21,533 nt of DNA from the NCBI GenBank assembly GCA_964394845.1, contig CAYMZB010000012.1, forward strand, positions 1 through 21,533, written 5' to 3'. Shown piece by piece: positions 1-7,367 of this stretch. A program made the translations under genes and the position numbers. Below the pieces are notes generated by a model. That model had not been told where the DNA came from, searched no databases, and saw only the letters and a list, made by a program, of their open reading frames with translations. The stretch is from CAYMZB01 sp964394845. Its GTDB lineage: Bacteria > Patescibacteriota > Microgenomatia > Daviesbacterales > UBA10151. Numbering within the stretch: position 1 is the stretch's first letter; the number at the start of each line of letters is the position of its first letter.

Positions 1-2633
1 ACCCGGACAGTCCCGTCGCTTGACAAAAATTCAATCATATCCAATCTTCCATTAAGAATTATCCCCTCTGCAAACTTCACTCCCTTAATTGGCATTTCGC
101 TTTGCATATCCGAAGGCCAGGAAGGGATCGCTTCTTTATAAAAATGTTTTAACGCTTTTTCACCCTTAGCCAGGCATTCTGTTATTTCTTCTTCAGAAAG
201 AGGCTGACCGTTTAAATATTCCTTAAATTTATCTATTAAAAACCGGTAATCCCTTTTTTTTGTTTTTCCGTATTTAATGTAGGCGCTCAACGCGTAATGT
301 ACGGCAGACCCGAAAATTAAATTTTTATCTTTCTTTTCCGGCAATGAAACCAAATTTCTAAAAAAATACCGCCAGGGGCATTTAATAAAATTATCCAATC
401 CTGTTGCTGATAAACCTTTTTCCAAAAAAAGACCCTGCAAATATTTTTTGTCCTTAGGAGTAATAATAGTTTTTTCCTGCTGATTAAAAACTTGCGCATT
501 GTCAAAAGTTTTTTCAAACTTGGATATATTGATTTTTTCTAAGAACTTACTGTTAATTTCCTGCAGAAATTGACTTGGCATTTGCGTTTTTCCGTCTATC
601 CCGCATTTAGAATATGTCAACATAACGCTTTTTTTAGCCCTGGTCATTGCTACATAAAAAAGTCTTCTTTCGTCTTCAATTTCTTCAAAAGAAACATCTG
701 TTTTAATATTTTGCCCCATATATTCCCAGGGGATTTTTATTTTAGCGCCCCTTTTTCTGGAATTACCCCATCTCCCGTCAAAACAATTTATGATATATAC
801 AAATTCAAACTCCAGACCTTTAGACTGATGCACCGTCATAAGTCTTATTCCTTCTTCCGTAGACAAATTAGATTTTGTCCTCCAGGAAACTTTGTGCTTT
901 TCCGCTGTCTGCAAAAGGTGCAAAAAATCCGCTAAATTAAACTTGGGGTTTTTACTAAGATATAATTTAACTTCATCAAAAAGAACAATTAATTTATTGA
1001 GTATCTGATACCTTTGTCCTGACTGTAGAAAATATTCTTTAAATCCGGACCCGTTTACAACATCAACAAACAATTCATCAAAGGGAATATTTTTGCTGCT
1101 GCTTATCCAATTGTTATATTTCCAGTAGAAATCAACAATTGCGTTGGGCTTTTTGTTTATCTTCCTAATAAATTCATTAATACTTATTTTCTGTTTTCTT
1201 GAATGACTTATTATTTTATAAACATCAAAAGGATCTATCTTTAAAAAATCTATCTGCAAAACCTTGGTAAGTATTGTCTCGTCAAAAGGTTTTCCGATTG
1301 CTTCAAAAATAAGCAGTAATTTCCCTATTTGCAAATCCTTTAGAATATCCTGATCTGCTTTGATTACAAATCTAATGCCCCTCCTGTTAAAAATTTGCGC
1401 AAGGGGAGCAATGTCCATATTTCTTCTTGCCAAAACTGCTATCTGCGAGGAATCACCTCTTTTTATTTTCCGGCTGATTTCTGATGCTATGTATTCGTAT
1501 TCCAGATCATAACTTGAAAATTCCGCAACCTTAATTTTCTCCGGCATTTTTTTGGAACTGGATAATAAATTTCTCGCTGGCAAAATATTTGCGCTGATAT
1601 TTTTTTCAATCAAACTACCGGATGCATCAAGTATCAGCTGATGCGACCGGTAATTGGTTTGTAGATTTATTAATTTGGCCGAGGGGTAAAGATTTTTAAA
1701 ATAAAGAAAGTTTTCCAAACTGGCTCCCTGAAACCGGTAAATTGCCTGTTTTTCATCTCCTACCACAAACAAATTAGGGATCTTGTAAAAGCTGGCTATT
1801 AACTCAATGAGTTTGTTTTGCGCTGCATTCGTATCCTGATGTTCATCAATTAAGATATACTGGTACTTTTCCTGTATTCTTAAAAGCAAGGACTTATTAC
1901 TTTCTAAAGCTCTGATTACTTCCAAAAGCATATCATTAAAATCATATTTTTTCTCTTCTCTTAGTTTTGTTTCATAGCTTTCAAAAACAATTGCAAACTC
2001 TTCAATTTTTTCAATGTCTTTTTTTAAATCCTGATAAACTCCTTTCATCGTATCTTTGTATCTACCTTTATCGTGATATAAATCATCAATGCTTTCAAAA
2101 TCTATCTTTTGTTTTTGTATAGCTGTTTTTAGTTTTTCAAAAGTTATTCCTTCTTTTTTTAAATCGTTGATTGAGGATAAGATATCTTTTAAATAATAAA
2201 TCGGATCGCCAAAAGGCCGGAGTAGTTTTAAATCCAGCGAATTTACTAAGCCTTCAATCAACACTATTTGTTCAACCTCTGTTATTGATTCGGATGACAA
2301 CAGTTTAGGAAACTCATCAGGATAATTTTTTATAATGTTATTTGCAAAAGAATGAAAGGTAGAAATCTCAACCCTAAATGCAGGCGTTCCAATAATTTTG
2401 GATAGTCTGTCCCGCATTTCAAAACTGGCTGATTCGGAAAATGTTAAAGCTAAAATGTTTTCCGGATTTATTTGAGTTTGAAGTAAAATATTTGCAATGC
2501 GGATGGTTAATATTTGAGTTTTTCCTGTACCCGGGCCTGCAATAACCATGACCGGACCTTCAATTTCGTCAACTGCAAGTTTTTGTTCCGGATTTAAATT
2601 TTTGTATGATCTTTTAAATTCATTTGTAATCAT
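1..2633 (-). CDS. UvrD/Rep-type SF1A helicase fused to a RecB-family nuclease domain (partial, C-terminus cut by window edge)
   Basis: ATP-dependent 3'-5' DNA helicase with a C-terminal PD-(D/E)XK nuclease domain, probably for double-strand-break end processing. The frame is open from the ATG at 2633 to the left edge (877 codons). Seen: Walker A AGPGTGKT at residues 32-39; motif II DEHQDT near 263-268; a TVHQSKGLEF-type motif near 598; VAMTRAK near 662. After that comes a RecB-like part: KCPWRYFF near 752, FGSAVHY with the family His, then GRLDMIEF near 862 supplying the first catalytic Asp. The D/E-x-K motif would lie just past position 1. The architecture resembles AdnB or AddA rather than plain UvrD. 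An ATG at 2643 is out of frame and stops after seven codons. No -10 box is placed for a leaderless start, and only a weak purine-rich stretch precedes the ATG. It lies downstream of the restriction-modification genes on the same strand, separated by an opposing RNA gene candidate. Confidence 0.93.
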   Translation of the reverse strand, partial: MITNEFKRSYKNLNPEQKLAVDEIEGPVMVIAGPGTGKTQILTIRIANILLQTQINPENILALTFSESASFEMRDRLSKIIGTPAFRVEISTFHSFANNIIKNYPDEFPKLLSSESITEVEQIVLIEGLVNSLDLKLLRPFGDPIYYLKDILSSINDLKKEGITFEKLKTAIQKQKIDFESIDDLYHDKGRYKDTMKGVYQDLKKDIEKIEEFAIVFESYETKLREEKKYDFNDMLLEVIRALESNKSLLLRIQEKYQYILIDEHQDTNAAQNKLIELIASFYKIPNLFVVGDEKQAIYRFQGASLENFLYFKNLYPSAKLINLQTNYRSHQLILDASGSLIEKNISANILPARNLLSSSKKMPEKIKVAEFSSYDLEYEYIASEISRKIKRGDSSQIAVLARRNMDIAPLAQIFNRRGIRFVIKADQDILKDLQIGKLLLIFEAIGKPFDETILTKVLQIDFLKIDPFDVYKIISHSRKQKISINEFIRKINKKPNAIVDFYWKYNNWISSSKNIPFDELFVDVVNGSGFKEYFLQSGQRYQILNKLIVLFDEVKLYLSKNPKFNLADFLHLLQTAEKHKVSWRTKSNLSTEEGIRLMTVHQSKGLEFEFVYIINCFDGRWGNSRKRGAKIKIPWEYMGQNIKTDVSFEEIEDERRLFYVAMTRAKKSVMLTYSKCGIDGKTQMPSQFLQEINSKFLEKINISKFEKTFDNAQVFNQQEKTIITPKDKKYLQGLFLEKGLSATGLDNFIKCPWRYFFRNLVSLPEKKDKNLIFGSAVHYALSAYIKYGKTKKRDYRFLIDKFKEYLNGQPLSEEEITECLAKGEKALKHFYKEAIPSWPSDMQSEMPIKGVKFAEGIILNGRLDMIEFLSSDGTVR

Positions 2634-2669
2634 TTTTAATCATTTCTTTCACTCTAAACAACGTAGATA

Positions 2670-2699
2670 TTGACTTCTATATAAAGATTTTTGTACAAT
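2670..2699 (+). promoter_or_regulatory. sigma-70-type promoter for the structured RNA candidate
   Basis: TTGACT (2670-2675), an 18-nt spacer and TACAAT (2694-2699) on the plus strand, opposite to all flanking genes. The predicted transcription start near 2706 coincides with the first base of the closing stem of the RNA described next. No plus-strand reading frame follows: the ATG at 2704 meets TGA after six codons. Confidence 0.55.
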
Positions 2700-2705
2700 A
2701 ACAAT

Positions 2706-2860
2706 GCTGAAAACTGGTGAGTGAGTGCGATGCCACGACCCAGTTTTTTGGTAATTTAAGGAATAGGCCTCCCTCAGTAAGTATCGCAAGGGTATGTACA
2801 AACTGTACCCACCCTTTCAAAAATTGACTGCCATTCAATAACTCCTAGTATTTTTTTAGC
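2706..2860 (+). ncRNA. candidate structured non-coding RNA, about 155 nt, class unknown
   Basis: An orphan plus-strand unit between two minus-strand genes. Complementarity by eye gives a multi-branched fold. P1 pairs 2706-2712 with 2854-2860 and continues as 2713-2721 with 2842-2849 (one bulged U, two G-U pairs), closing the molecule. P2 is UGCGAUGC (2726-2733) with GUAUCGCA (2781-2788), 8 bp. P3 is AAGGGU (2788-2793) with ACCCUU (2811-2816), containing GUAC/GUAC. P4 is AUUGA (2823-2827) with UCAAU (2835-2839). The 5' edge of P1 falls at the predicted start of the promoter at 2670-2699. I do not see hallmarks of 6S, SRP, RNase P, tmRNA or tRNA. It could be a new family, a divergent housekeeping RNA, or an RNA tied to the adjacent restriction-modification cassette. 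The structure is hand-drawn, with no covariation support. Confidence 0.45.
2837..2857 (+). terminator. weak intrinsic-terminator-like hairpin with U-run at the end of the RNA candidate
   Basis: AATAACT (2837-2843), loop CCT, AGTATT (2847-2852) form a 6-bp stem with one bulge, running into a T-run (2851-2857) on the plus strand. It is mutually exclusive with the outer P1 stem and with part of P4, so it may end transcription before the closing stem forms, or the P1 pairing may be the real structure. Confidence 0.3.
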
Positions 2861-2882
2861 TGTTGTCGCTTATTCTCTATAC

Positions 2883-3680
2883 TCAAATAATTACCGTTGC
2901 TTCTTCGTAAAGCATGGGCAAACAATCTTGCCTTAATCGGAATTTTGTTCCGTGATTATGTCCTGTTCGTGCATCGAAATCCACAAGAATTTTTCCTTCC
3001 TCTAGTGCTTCCAAAAATCCTGCAAAGCTGAATCTCTGCAACATCATTACCTTTGTGTAATGATAATATTCTTTTTTCCTTTCAATTTTTGTTTCAGCCT
3101 GAACATAAAAAGTATTAAGTAATTTTGTTCCAGCTTTATGTTCCAAATCATCAAAGCCCCAATATGGTTGCGGGTTGAGCTCTCCTAGACCGATACGTTT
3201 TTTAACAGATTCGAGCCAATCTTTATGTCGTTTATCAGCACCTTCAGCATTAAAGGAGATTAAGATTTTTCTCTCTTTGCGGTCGATTACTACCATAAAA
3301 CCACGATCGCTTCTTGATTGTCCATGAATAGTTAGGCGAAAACTCATTTCCCCTTTTTGGTATTTTTTACCGTCTTCCTGATGTGCCCAGCCATATTTTG
3401 GTAAAAGAATTTGGTGTACAAAATGAATAGCTCTAGGTGAAGGCTCAATATGAAAAAGGGTTGTTAAAGAAGAAGAATTAATCCGTTGGGTTTTTAACTC
3501 CCACTCAGCAGTATTGGGAATTGGTAAATTATTTTCTTTAATACCTAGCAGATCCTCTAATGTATTCCCTATACCGCCAGCATTGCCTTTTCTTGCGTTT
3601 ATAATCCATCCCATTGCCACAATGTCTTTAAGCATATCTATTAACGTCTGCTTCGTATAAATAATGGTTTTGTTTGACAT
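2883..3680 (-). CDS. MvaI/BcnI-family type II restriction endonuclease
   Basis: 265 aa. The family cuts CC(W/S)GG-type sites as a MutH-like PD-(D/E)XK monomer. Diagnostic stretch: GGIGNTLEDLLGIKENN (residues 35-51), then EWELKTQR, then TTLFHIEPSP. By spacing, E42, N56, E61 and K63 line up with the MvaI active-site set E36, D50, E55, K57 as I recall it. The Asp position is therefore Asn here (codon at 3513-3515), which may weaken catalysis or be normal in this subfamily. Length fits the family. The ATG at 3680 lies 4 nt after the methyltransferase stop, with only a weak AGG upstream, so translational coupling is likely. Together with the methyltransferase it forms a complete type II restriction-modification pair. 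Recognition specificity is inferred from the family only. Confidence 0.88.
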   Translation of the reverse strand: MSNKTIIYTKQTLIDMLKDIVAMGWIINARKGNAGGIGNTLEDLLGIKENNLPIPNTAEWELKTQRINSSSLTTLFHIEPSPRAIHFVHQILLPKYGWAHQEDGKKYQKGEMSFRLTIHGQSRSDRGFMVVIDRKERKILISFNAEGADKRHKDWLESVKKRIGLGELNPQPYWGFDDLEHKAGTKLLNTFYVQAETKIERKKEYYHYTKVMMLQRFSFAGFLEALEEGKILVDFDARTGHNHGTKFRLRQDCLPMLYEEATVII

Positions 3681-3684
3681 AAAC

Positions 3685-4509
3685 CTAGAATAGAGTTATA
3701 TTAGGGCTGTATTGTTCAATTCGATCCCTAGCCATATTACAATATTCTGGTGAAATATCAATTCCAATATAATCCCGACCAAAATTTATTGCAGAAATTG
3801 CAGTTGTACCAGAACCCATGAAAGGATCAAGAATAACTTTTGCGCTTGTTGATGAGATAATTCGATCAATTAATTTAACAGGAAAAGCAGCAGGATGCTC
3901 ATTTCTCATTTCTTGTGTAAATTCCCAAACATCACCATACGCATTAGCCTTTGGTGCTAGCCTAAATTTTGGTTTAGCTATAAGGTAAATAACTTCATAA
4001 GTGGGCAAGAAATAACCTGCATTGAAATTAAGGCCTCCTTTTCTTTTCCAAATAATAATTTGTCTGACAGGAAATCCATTAACGATGTCTTGACGATCTT
4101 GTAATAGGCCATCCTGAACACGCCATTTATGATTGTAGAAAATTGCGCCATCTTCTGGAATGATTCTCATCATTTCATTCAAACACTCTCTTTGCCATTT
4201 AATATATTTATCATGGGGCATACAATCGTCATGATGTGTATATCCATTTTGAAGTGCTGCATTTTCCCATTTGCCACCCCGTCCATCTTTCATTCCGTTA
4301 CCAGTTGAGTTTTTGAGATTATACGGAGGTGAAGTAACAACTAAGTTTACTATTCCATCAGGGATCTGTTTCATTATTTCGATAGTATCACCACATATAA
4401 TTTTATTTATAAAATCTTCCAGATATAAAAGCTTTTTAGTACTATTTTTTTTAGACTGATAATCTACTCCAGTTTTGTTTATAACTTGCGGCATTATAAT
4501 ATTAGCCAT
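3685..4509 (-). CDS. DNA methyltransferase (beta-class, probably N4-cytosine) of the type II RM pair
   Basis: 274 aa. AdoMet-dependent amino-methyltransferase. Seen: catalytic motif IV TSPPYNL at residues 59-65, target-recognition region in the middle, then AdoMet-binding motif I DPFMGSGTT at 228-236 and YIGIDISPEYC. The order IV-before-I marks the beta class. TSPPY together with an MvaI/BcnI-type partner favours m4C, but m6A cannot be excluded. Start choice: the longest frame begins with TTG at 4527, but a GGGAAGAG Shine-Dalgarno-like site lies inside that extension 8 nt before the ATG at 4509, so 4509 is preferred. This start overlaps the lexA stop by 8 nt, making lexA-methyltransferase-endonuclease one translationally coupled unit. 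No separate promoter is visible, so it is probably controlled by the lexA promoter. Confidence 0.92.
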   Translation of the reverse strand: MANIIMPQVINKTGVDYQSKKNSTKKLLYLEDFINKIICGDTIEIMKQIPDGIVNLVVTSPPYNLKNSTGNGMKDGRGGKWENAALQNGYTHHDDCMPHDKYIKWQRECLNEMMRIIPEDGAIFYNHKWRVQDGLLQDRQDIVNGFPVRQIIIWKRKGGLNFNAGYFLPTYEVIYLIAKPKFRLAPKANAYGDVWEFTQEMRNEHPAAFPVKLIDRIISSTSAKVILDPFMGSGTTAISAINFGRDYIGIDISPEYCNMARDRIEQYSPNITLF

Positions 4510-5116
4510 TGATTTTACTCTTCCCAAGTATACCTACAACCTTACCCAGTAATCTAGTCTCCGGATAGATAGGAATATTTCTATATTTTGGGTTTTCCGG
4601 TTTCAGATAAACTTTATCATCGTCATGAACAAACCTTTTAACAGTTGTTTCATCATCATTTCTTGCAAGTACGATGTCTCCGTTTTTAAATTCCTTAGCA
4701 TTTCTCACGACTACTATATCCCCATCATCAATTCCAGCTCCAATCATAGAATCACCGCTAATTCTTACCAGACGGTCGCTGGATGTAACTTGTACATCAT
4801 CTATAACTTTCCATTCATTAATTTCATACGCCTGCATATATGGACCGGCTGCGCTTACCCCAACCACAGACGCTATCTGCTTTAAACCTAATTCTTGAAT
4901 TCCCTTATCTAAGATTCTTAAACCTCTTGCCATTCCTTCTTCTTTTTCTATATAACCTTTATCTCCCAAAATTTTCAGTATATCTAAAACACCTTGATTT
5001 GAAGAAACTTCTAATTCGTCGCGAAGTTCAGCTAAAGTTGGGGGATAACCAGAATCTGAAATAGATTTATAAATATACTTTAGCACTTGCAACTGACGGG
5101 CCGTAATATTGTCCAT
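4502..5116 (-). CDS. lexA: LexA repressor / S24 autopeptidase
   Basis: 204 aa. SOS repressor that self-cleaves when stimulated by RecA filaments. Seen: an N-terminal winged HTH (residues 1-70, with YPPTLAELRDELEVSS as recognition region), a cleavage site A90-G91 in SAAGPY, catalytic Ser123 in ISGDSM and Lys160 in TTVKRF. All key residues are present, so it should be active. It has its own strong promoter with a perfect palindrome in the spacer, as expected for autoregulation. The stop overlaps the methyltransferase start, so the restriction-modification genes are probably LexA-regulated. It may be the genome's general LexA or a dedicated LexA-like controller of the cassette; the window alone cannot decide. 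Confidence 0.95.
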   Translation of the reverse strand: MDNITARQLQVLKYIYKSISDSGYPPTLAELRDELEVSSNQGVLDILKILGDKGYIEKEEGMARGLRILDKGIQELGLKQIASVVGVSAAGPYMQAYEINEWKVIDDVQVTSSDRLVRISGDSMIGAGIDDGDIVVVRNAKEFKNGDIVLARNDDETTVKRFVHDDDKVYLKPENPKYRNIPIYPETRLLGKVVGILGKSKING

Positions 5117-5125
5117 AACCTATCT

Positions 5126-5155
5126 ATAATACTGACTAAATAGTCAGTTTGTCAA
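5126..5155 (-). promoter_or_regulatory. lexA promoter with perfect palindromic operator between -35 and -10
   Basis: On the minus strand: TTGACA (5155-5150), an 18-nt spacer and TATTAT (5131-5126), with the ATG 9 nt further at 5116. The spacer is almost entirely filled by the palindrome ACTGACTATTTAGTCAGT (5131-5148; 8-bp arms, 2-bp centre). CTGA-N8-TCAG has the same half-site spacing as the enterobacterial SOS box CTGT-N8-ACAG, so it is a credible LexA box. Binding there would block RNA polymerase. Confidence 0.8.
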
Positions 5156-5212
5156 GATACAATTAGTTTACTACGATTCGGTTTACACGAACGTAGTTTA
5201 CATAATTGTATC
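5156..5212 (-). repeat. 57-bp inverted-repeat element with three GTTTAC units, upstream of lexA
   Basis: GATACAATTA (5156-5165) pairs with TAATTGTATC (5203-5212), and inside it CTACG with CGTAG and TTCG with CGAA, giving a long imperfect hairpin. It also carries GTTTAC at 5166, 5181 and 5196, spaced exactly 15 bp, and TCAAGATACAATT occurs as a direct repeat at both ends (5152 and 5211). It overlaps the last two bases of the DUF2130 stop region and abuts the lexA -35 box. It may be a multi-site operator, an mRNA 3' hairpin for the ruv operon, or a small mobile repeat. No T-run follows, so it is not a standard terminator. Confidence 0.6.
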
Positions 5213-6350
5213 AAGATACAATTTCTGCTTCTTCAAATTCCAGACTTTTAACTGAAGGCAGCTCCGAACCAATTAATCCATGCAGTTCACCATGCAAAGA
5301 AGACGTATTCATGATAACTTTTTCTATCTCTTTTTCCCTTTTAGCCCACAGTTTGACAAAAACCCTTTTCTCCGTATCTAAATCACTTTTCATAGCAGTA
5401 AAAGCCTCTGCTATTGCAGACACTCTTTGTTGAAACTCAGAACTCAAAAAGTAGTTGTATACCACTTCCATTTTTTCATTTTTGCCAACTACTGATTGTT
5501 TAACTCTATAATTATCTATAATTGATTTTCTAAGTAGTACTGCAACAGACAGGAAACATTCAAACGAGGTGACATAAACTCCGTCTTTGAAACCAAAATT
5601 TTTAACCTCTTCCGGGAGGATAACCGAAACCAGTACTGCCATATCTCCTTTGCATGCCAGCATGTTTGCCTTTAAATCATCCACCCACTTTTTTTCCCAG
5701 CTTTTGGTCCGCTTACTTTCCCAAACAATTGTCCCGCATAATCGGCCGTTTTTATCAAACACTTTCTGAATAATATCAGCGCCTCTTATTCCTTTACTTA
5801 CTTCTTTAATTTCATCTGCTCCAAACTCCCGCTTTAAAACTTCTTCCAACTCCAGCTCTAACACTTCACCTTGCAATTGTTGAGAGGTCTGAGATGCTTT
5901 TCTTTGAGCTTCATCTAACGATTTTTTCAAAGAATCAATTACCTGATCTTTTTCCTTTTCTTTCAGGTGAAATTTTTCCATAAACTCTGCTGCAGTTTTT
6001 TCCTGTATTTTTTTTCTTTCCTCATCAATCTGACGCTGTTTTTCAAGCTCTAAATTTTTCTCTTTTTCCTCAAGTTCTGTGGTTTTTTTACGAAGCTCCA
6101 ATTCATACTGCCTTGCTCTATCAATCTCTTTTCTTTGTTTTTCTACTTGTTCCAGAAGATTAGATTTCTCCTGACTTGCTTCTTCTTTAATCCGCTCTTC
6201 CAGTTTTTTCTTCTCTTCAACCCATTTATGATTATACTGGTCTTTTAACCCTTGTTCTATTTTTTCCTTTAACTGTGATTCTAAAGCCTGATCTATGGAA
6301 ATCTCTTTCTTGCAGTTTGGACAGATTAAACTGGTTGTTGTAGTAGTCAT
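5211..6350 (-). CDS. DUF2130 family protein: zinc-ribbon/coiled-coil with a restriction-endonuclease-like domain
   Basis: 379 aa. Seen: an N-terminal CPNC (C10, C13) half zinc ribbon, a long charged coiled coil (about 25-160), then the conserved domain beginning GEVLELELEEVLKREFGAD (161-179). It continues with KGIRGADIIQ and WESKRTKSW. D192 and E211-S-K213 form a D-x18-E-x-K pattern typical of PD-(D/E)XK nucleases, so DNA cleavage or binding is plausible but unproven. It is the last gene of ruvC-ruvA-ruvB, 5 nt after the ruvB stop, which suggests work on recombination intermediates or DNA ends, with the coiled coil used for dimerisation or scaffolding. No SD of note. The ORF ends inside an inverted repeat that borders the lexA promoter. 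Confidence 0.82.
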   Translation of the reverse strand: MTTTTTSLICPNCKKEISIDQALESQLKEKIEQGLKDQYNHKWVEEKKKLEERIKEEASQEKSNLLEQVEKQRKEIDRARQYELELRKKTTELEEKEKNLELEKQRQIDEERKKIQEKTAAEFMEKFHLKEKEKDQVIDSLKKSLDEAQRKASQTSQQLQGEVLELELEEVLKREFGADEIKEVSKGIRGADIIQKVFDKNGRLCGTIVWESKRTKSWEKKWVDDLKANMLACKGDMAVLVSVILPEEVKNFGFKDGVYVTSFECFLSVAVLLRKSIIDNYRVKQSVVGKNEKMEVVYNYFLSSEFQQRVSAIAEAFTAMKSDLDTEKRVFVKLWAKREKEIEKVIMNTSSLHGELHGLIGSELPSVKSLEFEEAEIVS

Positions 6351-6355
6351 TGATG

Positions 6356-7363
6356 TTATCTTTGTTCTATGCTGGAAGGAACAGATTTACCTAAATGTTC
6401 ATATGCGCCACGGGTTGCCATTCTTCCCCGGGCAGTGCGCTTCAAAAACCCTACCTGCATAAGATACGGCTCAATAACATCTTCAATAGTGCCAATATCC
6501 TCAGACAGCGTTGCTGCCAGCGTTTCTACCCCAACTGGCCCGCCGCTAAATTTTTCGATAATGGTTAAAAGCAGTCTCCTGTCCGAGTCATCCAGACCCA
6601 ACGGATCAACTTCCAGTAAATCTAATGTTTGATGAAGAAGTTCTTTTGTCACAATACCCTTTCCATGCACTGTCGCAACATCACGGACTCTTTTAAGCAA
6701 TTTCAAGGCAATTCTGGGTGTGCCACGGGCTCTTTTGGCAAGCTGTAGAGTTTCTTCTTTACCAATGGGTACTTGCAGTTTTTTTGCGCCGCCTTGAATA
6801 ATGCGGGCAAGCTCCGAAGGAGTATAAAAAGATATTCTGTGATTGACGCCAAAACGATCCCGCAGCGGTGCGGAAATCAAACCGATACGGGTAGTGGCGC
6901 CTATAATCGTGATATGCGGCAGTTCCAACCGCAGAGTACGCGCAGAAGGCCCTTTGCCAATGACAATATCCAGGGCAAAATCCTCCATGGCAGGATAAAG
7001 GGTTTCCTCAACCACCTTGCTTAACCTGTGAATTTCATCTATAAAAAGCACGTCCCGGGGTTCAAGATTTGTTAAAATCGCAGCCAGATCCCCGGCCCGT
7101 TCAAGCGCGGGGCCAGAGGTAATTCTGATGTTACCCCCCATCTCTTTAGCAATCAAATGAGCCAGAGTTGTTTTCCCCAAACCAGGCGGGCCATAAAGCA
7201 GTGTATGTTCCATTGCCTCGCCTCTTTTTTGCGCGGCAGTGATGGAAATATGCAATGATTGCCTGATTTTCTCCTGGCCAATGAACTCATCCCAGGCAGT
7301 TGCCCGTAAAGATGAAAAAAGTTTTTCTTCCTCAACTATTTCCTTAGTTCCCTGTTTCAACAT
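6356..7363 (-). CDS. ruvB: Holliday junction branch-migration ATPase RuvB
   Basis: 335 aa, normal length. Hexameric AAA+ motor that drives branch migration with RuvA. Seen: Walker A GPPGLGKT at residues 58-65, Walker B LFIDEIHRL at 106-114, sensor/arginine-finger region GATTRIGLISAPLRDRFG near 155-172, and a C-terminal winged helix with GGPVGVETLA and EPYLMQVGFLKRTARGR. Starts with ATG 4 nt after the ruvA stop, without a strong Shine-Dalgarno site, so translational coupling is likely. Part of the ruvC-ruvA-ruvB-DUF2130 operon. Confidence 0.98.
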   Translation of the reverse strand: MLKQGTKEIVEEEKLFSSLRATAWDEFIGQEKIRQSLHISITAAQKRGEAMEHTLLYGPPGLGKTTLAHLIAKEMGGNIRITSGPALERAGDLAAILTNLEPRDVLFIDEIHRLSKVVEETLYPAMEDFALDIVIGKGPSARTLRLELPHITIIGATTRIGLISAPLRDRFGVNHRISFYTPSELARIIQGGAKKLQVPIGKEETLQLAKRARGTPRIALKLLKRVRDVATVHGKGIVTKELLHQTLDLLEVDPLGLDDSDRRLLLTIIEKFSGGPVGVETLAATLSEDIGTIEDVIEPYLMQVGFLKRTARGRMATRGAYEHLGKSVPSSIEQR

Positions 7364-7367
7364 AGTT

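Noticed and set aside
570..935. Plus-strand ORF of 121 aa
   Set aside because: Lies antisense within the UvrD-RecB gene whose motifs are clear; the translation has no recognisable features.
2706..2860. Assigning the RNA candidate to 6S, SRP or tmRNA
   Set aside because: The size is near 6S, but no matching conserved sequence blocks could be found, so no name is given.
4510..4527. TTG-started six-codon extension of the methyltransferase
   Set aside because: It contains the Shine-Dalgarno-like GGGAAGAG that serves the ATG at 4509.
4625..5064. Several plus-strand ORFs of 62-86 aa
   Set aside because: All antisense to lexA; low-complexity translations with no start-site signals.
5156..5212. 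Inverted repeat as intrinsic terminator of the ruv operon
   Set aside because: No T-run follows on the minus strand and the internal regular hexamers are not explained; kept as an unexplained element.
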